A stretch of DNA of 54,897 bases from Paenibacillus sp. NEAU-GSW1 (GTDB taxonomy: Bacteria; Bacillota; Bacilli; Paenibacillales; Paenibacillaceae), in the NCBI RefSeq assembly GCF_009737085.1, contig NZ_WOVL01000007.1, forward strand, positions 155,269 through 210,165, given 5' to 3'. How positions within the stretch are numbered: position 1 is the stretch's first letter; every line of letters starts with the position of its first letter. Position numbers and translations under genes: made by a program. Below the pieces are notes generated by a model, which was not told the origin of the DNA, ran no database searches, and saw only the letters and a program-made list of their open reading frames with translations. Below are positions 1 through 8,053 of the stretch, piece by piece.

Positions 1-86
1 TTATATGAGAGTTTACACAAAATTATTGACAGACCATTGCTCGACAACATATGGAATCAGATTCATAGCTATCCCCCCCTTCATCA

Positions 87-587
87 TCAGTAGTCAATGC
101 GATAGTTTTTCTCTAAGTGCGAATATGCATTGTCCCTTTTCTCCAGTATCCTTGGTTGAATGGATACAATATTTGTTTCCGAATCGTAAGTTGGAGCGGC
201 ATTGCTTAACTCTTTGATTCGTTCGACAACTTGTTCGTCAATCTCAACGCTATCCATTTCATCTTCTTCGACGACTTGAATCGAAATTTCTTTGCTTACC
301 GAGGTATCGGCTGTCAATAAGCTTACTGCGATTGTCATTTCACCACATTGAATCGCATCTTGGGTAAAGATTTCTATGATAACATCTCGGTCGAAGGCAT
401 CAACTACAATGTGTCCGCGTTCATTTTCAACAAAACCATTTAGGTTATTCGAGCGGTAGATACCGTTTGGCAGTCGTATTTGGATTTCCGATTTTGGGGA
501 TTTTTCATCTCGAAATAACTGAATCCATAAATGATTCATTCCTTCTTCGTTCTCCATCTTTGACTTGGCTAACTTAATGTCAAGCAT
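87..587 (-). CDS. Hypothetical protein paired with a MerR regulator
   Basis: A 166-residue soluble protein with no signal peptide or membrane segment. I do not recognise the family. The sequence is rich in acidic residues and in alternating beta-type stretches (residues about 30-110), ending in a short helical, acidic region. Its start codon overlaps the stop codon of the upstream MerR-type regulator by one base, so the two are almost certainly co-transcribed and translationally coupled. The downstream end lies 86 bases from the window edge, so further operon members could be outside. A role linked to the regulator's target is inference from position only. Confidence 0.6.
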   Translation of the reverse strand: MLDIKLAKSKMENEEGMNHLWIQLFRDEKSPKSEIQIRLPNGIYRSNNLNGFVENERGHIVVDAFDRDVIIEIFTQDAIQCGEMTIAVSLLTADTSVSKEISIQVVEEDEMDSVEIDEQVVERIKELSNAAPTYDSETNIVSIQPRILEKRDNAYSHLEKNYRIDY

Positions 588-1003
588 TATTGATTTTCAC
601 CCCTGAGTGCTTGAGATATTGAATCGATAACTCTTTGTTTTAGCTCCGCAGAAATTCGAGGGCTAATCGTTATAATGACATCATCTGTTATCTTTAGAGT
701 TTCGTTTTCAATAATTCGGCTAGGTTCATACAATGTCAATTGCTGACTTATTTTTTCGATGTCCTCCAAGGAAAGTTTTTTCAATGTTTCCTGAATGGAA
801 GCCAATGTTTCTCCTGTTCTTGATAAGGTAATAATCGCGCGGAAGTAATGGATGTGGTTATCTGTGTAAACCCTTTTGTTACCCACTAATTCAAGGGGCG
901 GTATCATACCAATTTGAGTGTAGTACCTTACCGTTCGCAGATTCATGCGCGGGTCAGCTTGCTGGAGAATTTCAGCTATTTGTTTAGCGGTATAGCTATT
1001 CAT
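587..1003 (-). CDS. MerR family transcriptional regulator
   Basis: A 138-residue DNA-binding regulator. The N-terminus carries a MerR winged helix-turn-helix: the segment around residues 6-50 reads AKQIAEILQQ followed by LRTVRYYTQIGMIPP, the diagnostic recognition-helix and wing pattern. The C-terminal part (about 75-138) is not an obvious metal- or drug-binding domain, and no cysteine pair typical of metal sensors is present, so the signal is unknown. The start is set by a GGAGGTG ribosome binding site 6-12 bases upstream of the ATG at 1003. A perfect dyad at 1054-1071 upstream is a plausible operator. It is coupled to the hypothetical gene that follows. Confidence 0.8.
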   Translation of the reverse strand: MNSYTAKQIAEILQQADPRMNLRTVRYYTQIGMIPPLELVGNKRVYTDNHIHYFRAIITLSRTGETLASIQETLKKLSLEDIEKISQQLTLYEPSRIIENETLKITDDVIITISPRISAELKQRVIDSISQALRGENQ

Positions 1004-1053
1004 GGCACACCTCCGATGACATTCAACTGTATGAGTTACACTATTCTGTGTTT

Positions 1054-1071
1054 GTTACAGTTTACTGTAAC
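1054..1071. promoter_or_regulatory. Perfect dyad upstream of the MerR gene, probable operator
   Basis: GTTACAG-TTTA-CTGTAAC is a perfect 7+7 inverted repeat, 51 bases upstream of the MerR start codon. MerR proteins bind such dyads inside a long promoter spacer, so autoregulation is likely. The promoter elements around it are not clear enough to call. Confidence 0.55.
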
Positions 1072-1090
1072 GTAATTTCTTTGTCAAAAT

Positions 1091-1115
1091 AAAAAAGTCC
1101 ACCCCAAAGGTGAAC
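1091..1115 (-). terminator. Intrinsic terminator after the epimerase gene
   Basis: Read on the minus strand, GTTCACC and GGTGGAC pair (one G-T) around a short loop and are followed by a run of six T. It lies just past the epimerase stop codon. Confidence 0.5.
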
Positions 1116-1138
1116 TGTAAAATTGCATTAGACTGGCA

Positions 1139-2011
1139 TTATATCGTTCGTCCTAGTTCACGCAAAAGCTTATCCTCTTGGGCGTAATTTAACGTCTCAT
1201 TCGGTTGATTAGTCAGCTCCCATTCCACGGTTGCTTGTAAGCCATCGGTAAATGAAACAGGTTCAACGAAGCCTAGTTCTTCGCGAATGAGATTAGAGTC
1301 AACAATGAGTTGTTGCTCCAGATTGAAGGGTACTGTCATTTCTTCTGGGAGATATCCTTGAGGGGCAAGGATTATTTCTCCGTCCCATTTAAGCACTTTT
1401 CCGATTTGTGTAACGAAGTCTAGCATGGACGGGGATTGGGATTCACCAACGTTATAAATCCGTCCCATCGATTTTTCATTTGTAATGGCTAAGGCAATGG
1501 CATGGGCAACATTTTCTACATAACTATGAGTCCAGCGCCATTTCGAAAACGGTTCATCCATCAAGATGAATGGACGATTATCGCTGAAATGCTTTAAATA
1601 GAGATATTTAAATAGTCGATGCTGCGAATCATGGGGGCCGTAAACCGCTGGCAGCCGCAGAATGGTACCATTTACGTACGGATTATTCATTACAATATCT
1701 TCAACCAGTATTTTGTCATACTTATTGCACCAATCATTCGGATCTTTAGAGGGGTCTTGATACGGATATCGGTTTAATCGCAAGGCTGAGTTTTCTGTAA
1801 TGGGGGTAGGCTCCAATGACCCGTTGTCTGCCTTCCTCACGATTCCGTATGCACGATAAACATCTTGGCTGCTAACTGTAACTAATCTGTCGGATATCCC
1901 CTTCAAAGTGTTGACTGCGATTTGAGCATCTTCTTCCGTAGACGCAATCATATCGACTACAACGTCGGGCGATAGTTTCTTGAAGTCGTCCTTAAACTTC
2001 TCCAATTGCAT
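1139..2011 (-). CDS. NAD-dependent epimerase/dehydratase, N-terminally truncated
   Basis: The 290 residues match the middle and C-terminal parts of extended short-chain dehydrogenases: a YDKILVE segment in the position of the catalytic Tyr-Lys motif, RLPAVYGP, WTHSYVENVAHA and YNVGES. The Rossmann glycine motif expected within the first 15 residues is absent. Translating upstream of the ATG in the same frame still gives family-like sequence (HEITLFHRG, then ELPPNVKHIYGE) back to about 2090, after which the frame closes at a stop near 2144 with no glycine motif. No good ribosome binding site precedes 2011. This reads as the remnant of a gene that lost its cofactor-binding start, probably a pseudogene, although the remaining frame is intact. 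A hairpin terminator at 2183-2225 follows in the upstream region. Confidence 0.6.
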   Translation of the reverse strand: MQLEKFKDDFKKLSPDVVVDMIASTEEDAQIAVNTLKGISDRLVTVSSQDVYRAYGIVRKADNGSLEPTPITENSALRLNRYPYQDPSKDPNDWCNKYDKILVEDIVMNNPYVNGTILRLPAVYGPHDSQHRLFKYLYLKHFSDNRPFILMDEPFSKWRWTHSYVENVAHAIALAITNEKSMGRIYNVGESQSPSMLDFVTQIGKVLKWDGEIILAPQGYLPEEMTVPFNLEQQLIVDSNLIREELGFVEPVSFTDGLQATVEWELTNQPNETLNYAQEDKLLRELGRTI

Positions 2012-2182
2012 CTTTTCACCGTAGATGTGTTTAACATTTGGCGGTAACTCACATTGGGTCTGTCCCCTGTGGAATAGAGTTATCTCATGATTTTTCGCTT
2101 TGTTGCAATGAACCCTTATTAACTGGAAACTGATTCTTTATTTATGCGCATATTGAATTTGAATGAATGAGTTGCCCTTAAG

Positions 2183-2225
2183 AAAAGAAACCTAACGATT
2201 GATTTACAATCGTTAGGTTTCTTTT
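2183..2225. terminator. Perfect 19-bp hairpin, bidirectional terminator-like
   Basis: AAAAGAAACCTAACGATTG pairs perfectly with its complement across a 5-base loop, with A and T tracts on either side, so it could stop transcription in both directions. It sits in the 388-base gap between the truncated epimerase and cysD. No gene on the plus strand ends here, which suggests it belonged to a rearranged locus or insulates cysD. Confidence 0.6.
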
Positions 2226-2299
2226 CATTTCTTTGCGATTTTCAAATGTGTCGCTTTTTCAACAAAGCATGCATTATATAATGAAAATGTTAGAAATAC

Positions 2300-2312
2300 A
2301 GTGAAATTCACT
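2300..2312. promoter_or_regulatory. 13-bp palindrome upstream of cysD
   Basis: AGTGAAATTCACT is a perfect palindrome 88 bases before the cysD start. A TATAAT box lies at 2277-2282 just upstream, with only a weak -35. It may be an operator for a sulfur-responsive repressor; that is inference from position. Confidence 0.3.
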
Positions 2313-2399
2313 TTCCCCCACTTTGCAAAAAAGTCAGAATCTGATAGGATATGAAGAAATACGATAGATTTAGTGAGAAATTAAAGGAGGCACCTTTCT

Positions 2400-3323
2400 A
2401 TGCAAAAACCGACGCTTGATTCCATACATGAAATGACGCATTTGGATCAACTCGAAGCGGAAGCCATTTATATTATAAGAGAAGTGGCAGCGGAATGTGA
2501 AAATCCCGTCATGCTGTACTCGATCGGCAAGGATAGTTCCGTCATGCTGCATTTGGCGCTGAAAGCTTTTTATCCAGAGAAGCCGCCGTTTCCATTCATG
2601 CACATCGACACAACGTGGAAGTTCAAAGAGATGATCGAATTCCGCGACCGCAAGGCGAAAGAATTCGGGATCGAGATGATTGTTCATTCGAATCAAGAGG
2701 GTATTGAGCAAGGGATCAATCCGTTTGAGCATGGCTCCTCCTATACCGATATTATGAAAACCCAAGCGCTGAAGCAGGGATTGGACAAATACGGATTTAC
2801 AGCTGCGTTTGGCGGCGGACGTCGTGACGAGGAGAAGTCGCGCGCGAAAGAGCGCATTTTCTCGTTCCGCAATAAGAACCATGCATGGGATCCGAAAAAC
2901 CAACGTCCGGAAATGTGGAAGCTGTTCAACACAAGAATCAATAAAGGCGAGAGCATGCGCGTCTTCCCGATTTCCAACTGGACGGAAAAAGATATTTGGC
3001 AATACATTCGCAGAGAAAACATTGAGATTGTACCGCTTTATTTTGCTAAGGAAAGACCTGTCCTCGAACGCGACGGACATCTCATCATGGTGGATGATGA
3101 GCGCTTGAAGCTTGAGCCGAATGAGAAAATTGAAATGAAGAAGATGCGCTTCCGCACATTAGGCTGCTATCCGCTTACCGGCGGCATCGAGTCGGATGCG
3201 AATACGCTGGATACGATTATTGAAGAGACGCTTGGCGCGGTTTCATCCGAACGTACTAGCCGTGTTATTGACCAAGAAGCGGCAGGAAGTATGGAAAGAC
3301 GTAAACGGGAGGGCTACTTCTAA
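2400..3323 (+). CDS. cysD: Sulfate adenylyltransferase subunit 2 (CysD)
   Basis: The small catalytic subunit of ATP sulfurylase, which makes adenosine phosphosulfate (APS) from sulfate and ATP in assimilatory sulfate activation. The 307 residues carry the PP-loop ATP pyrophosphatase motif ([11 protein letters not shown] near residues 40-50), the [16 protein letters not shown] segment and the [16 protein letters not shown] segment typical of CysD. Length matches the family. Start is set by AAAGGAGG at 2383-2390. It is followed after one base by cysN, and the two proteins form the CysDN complex. Many Bacillota use a single-chain Sat enzyme instead, so this proteobacterial-style pair is notable. 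Confidence 0.93.
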   Translation: MQKPTLDSIHEMTHLDQLEAEAIYIIREVAAECENPVMLYSIGKDSSVMLHLALKAFYPEKPPFPFMHIDTTWKFKEMIEFRDRKAKEFGIEMIVHSNQEGIEQGINPFEHGSSYTDIMKTQALKQGLDKYGFTAAFGGGRRDEEKSRAKERIFSFRNKNHAWDPKNQRPEMWKLFNTRINKGESMRVFPISNWTEKDIWQYIRRENIEIVPLYFAKERPVLERDGHLIMVDDERLKLEPNEKIEMKKMRFRTLGCYPLTGGIESDANTLDTIIEETLGAVSSERTSRVIDQEAAGSMERRKREGYF

Positions 3324-3324
3324 G

Positions 3325-5010
3325 ATGAAAAGTCTGCTTAAATTTATTACTTGCGGTAGTGTAGACGATGGAAAATCCACATTAATTGGACATATGCTTT
3401 ATGAAGCAAAGCTGCTGTTCGCCGACCAAGAGAAAGCGTTAGAGATGGACAGCAGGCTCGGCAGCCGCGGCGGTAAAATCGACTATTCGCTGCTTCTTGA
3501 CGGTTTGCTTGCCGAGCGCGAGCAGGGGATTACGATTGACGTAGCCTATCGTTATTTTACGACGGATAACCGTTCCTTTATCGTAGCCGATACGCCGGGA
3601 CATGAAGAATATACGCGCAACATGGCAGTAGGCGCATCGTTTGCGGATCTTGCCGTCATTCTTGTGGACGCGACGAAAGGGATCATTACCCAAACGAAAC
3701 GCCATACGCGGATTTGCGCGCTGATGGGAATTAAGCATCTTGTATTAGCAGTGAACAAAATGGATTTGGTCGGTTTTGATTCGAACAAATTTGAGGCGAT
3801 CAAGGACGATTTCGCCAAGACGTCCGCTGAATTTAATTTTCAAAGCATTCAAGTGATTCCTGTTTCCGCAACGGAAGGGGATAACATTACGAAGAAATCG
3901 GCCAATACGCCTTGGTATGAAGGGCTTCCTTTGTTGTCCTATCTTGAAAATGTGGATGTTCATCAAAGCGAGGACACGAAGCAATTTATGATGCCGATTC
4001 AGCGCGTATGCCGTCCGGATCATACGTTTCGCGGCTTCCAAGGCCAGATTGAAGCGGGCAGCATTTCTGTAGGCGATGAGCTGACGACTTTGCCTAGCCA
4101 TGAGAAGGCGAAAGTCAAACGTATCCTGGTGACAGACCAAGATAGGGAAACCGCTTATGCCGGTCAACCCGTAACGATTCAATTAGACCGTGAAGTCGAT
4201 GTTTCGCGGGGCTGTGTATTCACGAAAAATGATCAGATCAAAGAGGCGGACAGCTTTAGCGCGACGATTCTTTGGATGGATGATTCCGTACTTACGCCTG
4301 GCAAGAACTATCTGGTGAAAGTAGGAACAAAAGTACTGCCCGCTACGGTTACGGCTATTACAAATAAAATCGATATCAATACGGGCAATACGGTTCCAGC
4401 CGATCACGTTGTCAAAAATGAAGTAGCAAAATGTGAATTTTCGTTATCCGACAACATAGTTTTTGATTCCTTTGAACAATATAAAAGCATTGGCGGATTT
4501 ATTCTGATTGATCGCGTATCCAATATGACATCCGCTTGCGGGGTAATTGACCAAGCTCTTCAAAGCTCAGACAAATTTGGAACGCTCGATACGGAAATCA
4601 CTAGAGAGGTACGTGCTCAGCAAAAAGGACAAAATCCGGTAACCGTATGGTTCACCGGTTCGGATAATGCCTCCATCGCGAAGGAAGTCGAGAAGCGTTT
4701 GGTATCGACAGGCTATCATACCATGCTGCTCGAAAACAGTGCGGGAGAAGCGGCATCGCGCGTGGCTGAGGTTGCCAAAGTGTTAAACGATGCCGGACTT
4801 ATTGCATTGGTGTCAAATGGCGCGCAAAACGACCGTGAGACGACGCAAAGCATCATTGGCAAATCCTTTATTGAAGTTAATCTTAATGGATCCGCTGGCA
4901 GCTCCAAAGCTGAAAACGTGGCAATTGAGATCGATGCAAGCAAGAACTCGATCGAAGAAGCCGCGAATTACATTGTGAAACAAGTTGTGACATATTTAAT
5001 CAATCAGTAG
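3325..5010 (+). CDS. cysN: Sulfate adenylyltransferase subunit 1 (CysN) with degenerate APS-kinase tail
   Basis: GTPase subunit that drives APS synthesis by CysD. The ATG at 3325 is chosen over an upstream in-frame start because it follows the cysD stop by one base and has CGGGAGGG at 3306-3313. The GTPase motifs are intact: GSVDDGKS (residues 11-18), DTPGHEEY and NKMD. Residues 439-561 align by eye with APS kinase (CysC): VWFTG at the first strand, GYHTMLLE, RVAEVAKVLNDAGLIALVS and FIEV all match. But the P-loop of that kinase is replaced by GSDNAS, the DGDN motif is gone, and the substrate lid between FIEV and the C-terminus is missing. It should therefore act as ATP sulfurylase only, with a pseudokinase tail. 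Confidence 0.9.
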   Translation: MKSLLKFITCGSVDDGKSTLIGHMLYEAKLLFADQEKALEMDSRLGSRGGKIDYSLLLDGLLAEREQGITIDVAYRYFTTDNRSFIVADTPGHEEYTRNMAVGASFADLAVILVDATKGIITQTKRHTRICALMGIKHLVLAVNKMDLVGFDSNKFEAIKDDFAKTSAEFNFQSIQVIPVSATEGDNITKKSANTPWYEGLPLLSYLENVDVHQSEDTKQFMMPIQRVCRPDHTFRGFQGQIEAGSISVGDELTTLPSHEKAKVKRILVTDQDRETAYAGQPVTIQLDREVDVSRGCVFTKNDQIKEADSFSATILWMDDSVLTPGKNYLVKVGTKVLPATVTAITNKIDINTGNTVPADHVVKNEVAKCEFSLSDNIVFDSFEQYKSIGGFILIDRVSNMTSACGVIDQALQSSDKFGTLDTEITREVRAQQKGQNPVTVWFTGSDNASIAKEVEKRLVSTGYHTMLLENSAGEAASRVAEVAKVLNDAGLIALVSNGAQNDRETTQSIIGKSFIEVNLNGSAGSSKAENVAIEIDASKNSIEEAANYIVKQVVTYLINQ

Positions 5011-5019
5011 TAATAGGTC

Positions 5020-5064
5020 ATATCCCTGCATCATTGCGAATAATGATGTAGGGATATTTTTTTT
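5020..5064 (+). terminator. Intrinsic terminator after cysN
   Basis: A long stem (ATATCCCTGCATCATT paired with its near-perfect complement across a short loop) is followed by eight T. It ends the cysDN operon. Confidence 0.85.
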
Positions 5065-5156
5065 CGCTTGATGACAAATAAGCTTCTATGGAAAACAAAT
5101 CTATCTACGATTTTTGTCGACCCTGGCAAAAAAATAGAAAATTTCCACGATTTTGA

Positions 5157-5186
5157 TTGAATAGCACCTGCTTTCCCCTATATAAT
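5157..5186 (+). promoter_or_regulatory. Sigma-A-type promoter for the coiled-coil gene pair
   Basis: TTGAAT at 5157-5162, 18-base spacer, TATAAT at 5181-5186, about 40 bases before the start codon at 5229. Confidence 0.6.
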
Positions 5187-5228
5187 CAATATGAATATAA
5201 AATTCATTAAAAATTGGAGGAAAAGTAA

Positions 5229-5648
5229 ATGTTCGTAGGAAAAAGCGCGGTTCGCGATATGGCGAATGAAATTGATAAAGTAGTAAGAGAAATCGACCAG
5301 CTTACGCAATCCAAAATTGACCGTGTATCCGATAAAATCGATTCCGAGCTTAATTCGTGCGGCCGCGAGCTGGCGAGTGCATCGAATACGATTTCGCAAA
5401 TCAAGCCGCTGCTTGATCGTCTTGTTGCACAAGTCGGACAAAACGCTCCAGACCATGTGCAAGTGCTTGTCACTTCTATTGCGCAAGAGGTTATGTCCAA
5501 AGTAACTTCGACAAATGCAAACATTGATGAAGTGCAAAGAAATATTAAGGACGTTGACAAGTTGACGAACGAAATCGACAGCTTGACGGACGAAATTGAC
5601 AAGCTGACGAATAAGATTGACGAAATTACGGATAAATATCAGAAATAA
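5229..5648 (+). CDS. Hypothetical coiled-coil protein
   Basis: A 139-residue, soluble, almost entirely helical protein with no signal peptide. I do not recognise the family. The C-terminal 30 residues are four consecutive heptads of the form D-K/S/E-L/I-T-x-E/K-I, a clear coiled coil; the N-terminal 50 residues show a looser version of the same pattern. A conserved-looking middle part contains LVAQVGQNAPDHVQ. It starts at an ATG preceded by TTGGAGG and its own promoter, and is followed 42 bases later by another small helical protein, so the two probably act together, perhaps as a structural or membrane-peripheral assembly. That is inference. Confidence 0.75.
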   Translation: MFVGKSAVRDMANEIDKVVREIDQLTQSKIDRVSDKIDSELNSCGRELASASNTISQIKPLLDRLVAQVGQNAPDHVQVLVTSIAQEVMSKVTSTNANIDEVQRNIKDVDKLTNEIDSLTDEIDKLTNKIDEITDKYQK

Positions 5649-5690
5649 TACATTTATACTTAATCAATATGCAATGAGGAGGCTGTAACT

Positions 5691-6035
5691 ATGAGCGATT
5701 ACACACCGCCGGTCGGTCAGAACAGCTATATGTCCGGGTGGGGAAACAATCATAACAGAGAAACGGCTCACAAAATTGACCACATTGCTGACAAAGCAAA
5801 GTTCGGTATTGAGATGCTGTCCACAGGTTTGATCGGTATTGATGCAATCGAGAAGGAGCTTATTGAATTCTCGCATGCGCCGGAGCCTCCTACTCAAGTG
5901 CAAATCAGGTCGATCGCGCATCGTCTGGACGCCCATCAAAAGCAGCTTCAACAAGCTTTGGATCGGATTAAAGAAATGATGAACGAGATCGATAGAGAAA
6001 CCGATAACATTCAACGGTCGCGCACCAATTGGTAG
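5691..6035 (+). CDS. Hypothetical helical protein, partner of the coiled-coil gene
   Basis: A 114-residue soluble protein of unknown family. The first 20 residues are Pro/Gly/Asn-rich and likely disordered, followed by two predicted helices (about 24-55 and 68-110) split by a SHAPEPPTQ turn. This helix-turn-helix hairpin layout and size resemble secreted WXG100-like proteins in general shape, but no WXG motif is present at the turn. It starts after a GAGGAGG ribosome binding site and lies in one transcription unit with the coiled-coil gene, ending at a strong terminator at 6074-6106. Confidence 0.7.
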   Translation: MSDYTPPVGQNSYMSGWGNNHNRETAHKIDHIADKAKFGIEMLSTGLIGIDAIEKELIEFSHAPEPPTQVQIRSIAHRLDAHQKQLQQALDRIKEMMNEIDRETDNIQRSRTNW

Positions 6036-6073
6036 AAATATTGAATGTTATGTTCGATAGAAACATGAAAACG

Positions 6074-6106
6074 GTCCCAGAGCATTTCTGCTCTGGGGCT
6101 ATTTTT
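6074..6106 (+). terminator. Intrinsic terminator
   Basis: CCCAGAGCA pairs with TGCTCTGGG across a four-base loop and is followed by ATTTTTG. It separates the helical pair from the lipoprotein gene. Confidence 0.8.
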
Positions 6107-6198
6107 GTGCATAGTTTTTTTAACATCTTCACAATTTACCCATTACAACCGATAAACATAAAGGTAGTAAAAATTTGTAAATAGAGGAGAGGTTAAGG

Positions 6199-6759
6199 AT
6201 GTCCAAATGGGGGAAAAAGAGTTTACTGATCGTACTGTCGCTAGTAACAGCGCTCGTATTTGCAGGCTGCGCTAAAGAGAAGTCTGACGAGGAGAAAATG
6301 CAAGAGCTTGTAGAGGAAGCATTCAAGGATTCGGGGATTAAAGTAGATGCTTCATCTACGTCTGATGAAAAGCCCACTGTCGAATCGACCTTGTTTGATA
6401 TTAACAACTTCGTCATTGGAGACATTTGGAACGATGGGTTTGTTAACATCGGCGACTACGCTGGCAGCGGAACTAACGCCTTGGGAGAAACAATGGATAT
6501 TGACTTCACGATTGAACAGCTCGGCAAGGCGATGGAGAAGAAAGCGGAATATGATACGTATATCCAAGGTTTAGAGTCCAACTATGATGATGTAAAACAA
6601 GTGTGGACGAAGCTCTCAAGCGAGATCGACACCTTGTATAATAAGCTTAAGGAAAACCCTCCGAAGGCTGATGACAACGATTATGAGTTTGATACTGGAT
6701 TGTTCCAGCAATACAGCGACGCTTTTTCGGCAGATGTAGATGCGCTGAATCAGAATTAA
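6199..6759 (+). CDS. Hypothetical lipoprotein
   Basis: A 186-residue exported lipoprotein: a basic N-terminus, a hydrophobic stretch and the lipobox FAGC with the lipidated cysteine at residue 24. The mature part is acidic and helical at its N-terminus (residues 28-45) and C-terminus (105-180), with a Gly/Asn-rich middle (60-95). I do not recognise the family. It has GGAGAGG upstream of the ATG. The position directly behind two small helical proteins suggests a cell-surface partner, but it is separated from them by a terminator and so is probably transcribed on its own. Confidence 0.8.
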   Translation: MSKWGKKSLLIVLSLVTALVFAGCAKEKSDEEKMQELVEEAFKDSGIKVDASSTSDEKPTVESTLFDINNFVIGDIWNDGFVNIGDYAGSGTNALGETMDIDFTIEQLGKAMEKKAEYDTYIQGLESNYDDVKQVWTKLSSEIDTLYNKLKENPPKADDNDYEFDTGLFQQYSDAFSADVDALNQN

Positions 6760-6779
6760 TTCGTAATACTCGAACGTCA

Positions 6780-6816
6780 CAAAAGGCGGCATACCATCCA
6801 GGGTTTGCCGCTTTTA
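6780..6816. terminator. Bidirectional terminator between convergent genes
   Basis: AAAAGGCGGCA and TTGCCGCTTTT form a stem flanked by A and T tracts, between the lipoprotein gene and the convergent cyclase gene. Confidence 0.7.
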
Positions 6817-6879
6817 TTTATTAGGCCTGAGCGAGTATAAGCTCGAGCAGCAATTGCGGAAGAAAGTTCTGCTATTCGC

Positions 6880-7500
6880 TTATGCTTCCCGCACGCGAGC
6901 TACGACCCGGGCGATCGAGGAGTCTGCGCGAATATGCAGCGGCAGCGCGATAATCTCAAACGACTGCGCGTCCAGCAGCTTTTCCACATTCGTCAAATTC
7001 TCGGCGATTAGAATGTTGTTGTTAAACAGGCATTGATGCACTTCGAACGGATATTTGTCCGGCGAAGGCATATCGAGGCCGATCATTTTCACCTGTTTGC
7101 GCACCAGCAGCTCGGCGAAGGCAACCGTCAGAACCGGATAGTCGGTAAAGTATGAAGGCTCTCCGAAGGTTTTGCTATGGCCGGTATGCAAAATTACGAT
7201 TTGCTTCAACTGGATAAGCGCTTCATATTCTTCTTTATAATCAATGACAGATTGGCCCGACACATCGAGCAGGCACCCTTCGCCGATAAATTGATCCAGC
7301 GGTACCTCATTCAGGTATGTGCTGCAGTCTACGAGATGCATCGGTCCGTCGATATGCGTGCCGGCGTGCATATTAATATTCAGCTGATGATTGGTGTAGA
7401 AGTCCTTTTTGATTTGTCTCGTTTGCGTAAGCGAAGTTTCTTCGTCTCCGGGAAACACGGGGAGCCTGTCTTGAATGAGCTGCGTAAGGTCAATGAGCAT
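6880..7500 (-). CDS. Cyclase family protein (kynurenine formamidase-like metal hydrolase)
   Basis: A 206-residue member of the cyclase/KynB family. The metal-binding signature H-x-G-T-H-x-D-x-P-x-H is complete (H45, H49, D51, H55), and the GLDMPSPD segment follows the family pattern. Known members hydrolyse N-formylkynurenine or other amides, or act on small lactone-like substrates; the real substrate cannot be told from sequence. No tryptophan-degradation genes are adjacent. Its ATG overlaps the stop codon of the upstream PH-domain gene by one base, with GGAGG ten bases upstream, so the two form an operon. Confidence 0.85.
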   Translation of the reverse strand: MLIDLTQLIQDRLPVFPGDEETSLTQTRQIKKDFYTNHQLNINMHAGTHIDGPMHLVDCSTYLNEVPLDQFIGEGCLLDVSGQSVIDYKEEYEALIQLKQIVILHTGHSKTFGEPSYFTDYPVLTVAFAELLVRKQVKMIGLDMPSPDKYPFEVHQCLFNNNILIAENLTNVEKLLDAQSFEIIALPLHIRADSSIARVVARVREA

Positions 7501-7874
7501 TAATCATGGCCTCCAAGCAGCGCGTTCGCGATGATCCGGTCGAATCTTCGAATATCGATCCCCTTTTTCAGATGAACCTTGATGTGGCCTGCTTTTGTCC
7601 ATAATTCAACCTCGGAGTTGAAATCGAACGTGCCGGCATTTTCGGTCGACCACATATGAATGGATTTATAGGGCAGCGAATAGATCTCGACCTTTTTACC
7701 CGTTAAGCCCTGCACGTCCCTTACGATAAGGCGCTTATTCGTAAAAATTGCCGAATCTCTAATCGTCTGATAAGCCGCTATCGCGTGTTCGCCTTGCACG
7801 AGCATCGCATTCACGTCATTAGGGATGGCACACTCGCTCACAAAAGTCCAGCTTAGCACTTGCCCGTTGTTCAT
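7500..7874 (-). CDS. Bacterial PH-domain protein
   Basis: A 124-residue soluble protein that is essentially one pleckstrin-homology-like domain. The run AIAAYQTIRDSAIFTNKRLI, followed by KKVEIYSLPYKSI and later a helix (IRRFDRIIANAL), is typical of the small bPH family. These domains oligomerise into rings in solved homologues; cellular roles are mostly unknown. It is the first gene of a two-gene operon with the cyclase-type hydrolase and is divergent from the MFS transporter gene. Confidence 0.8.
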   Translation of the reverse strand: MNNGQVLSWTFVSECAIPNDVNAMLVQGEHAIAAYQTIRDSAIFTNKRLIVRDVQGLTGKKVEIYSLPYKSIHMWSTENAGTFDFNSEVELWTKAGHIKVHLKKGIDIRRFDRIIANALLGGHD

Positions 7875-8004
7875 GGATATACACCCGCCTCTGTAGGATA
7901 CGGAATTTCATTCCATTTTTAAGCATATACGAGATAAACAGGGAGCGCAATGAATGAATAAGAGTAATTCTTATTAATTTAATAGGAAAACAATGAAATA
8001 ATCA

Positions 8005-8034
8005 TTGCTTATTTAAAAATGACTATGTTATTAT
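8005..8034 (+). promoter_or_regulatory. Sigma-A-type promoter for MFS/monooxygenase operon
   Basis: TTGCTT at 8005-8010, 18-base spacer, TATTAT at 8029-8034. Transcription from here would make a leader of about 110 bases before the start codon at 8149, containing the hairpins described next. Confidence 0.5.
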
Positions 8035-8053
8035 TTTTGTAGGTGATTTTGGC

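Noticed and set aside
5691..6035. Possible WXG100/type VII secretion substrate
   Set aside because: Size and helical hairpin shape fit, but no WXG motif at the turn and no secretion ATPase nearby.
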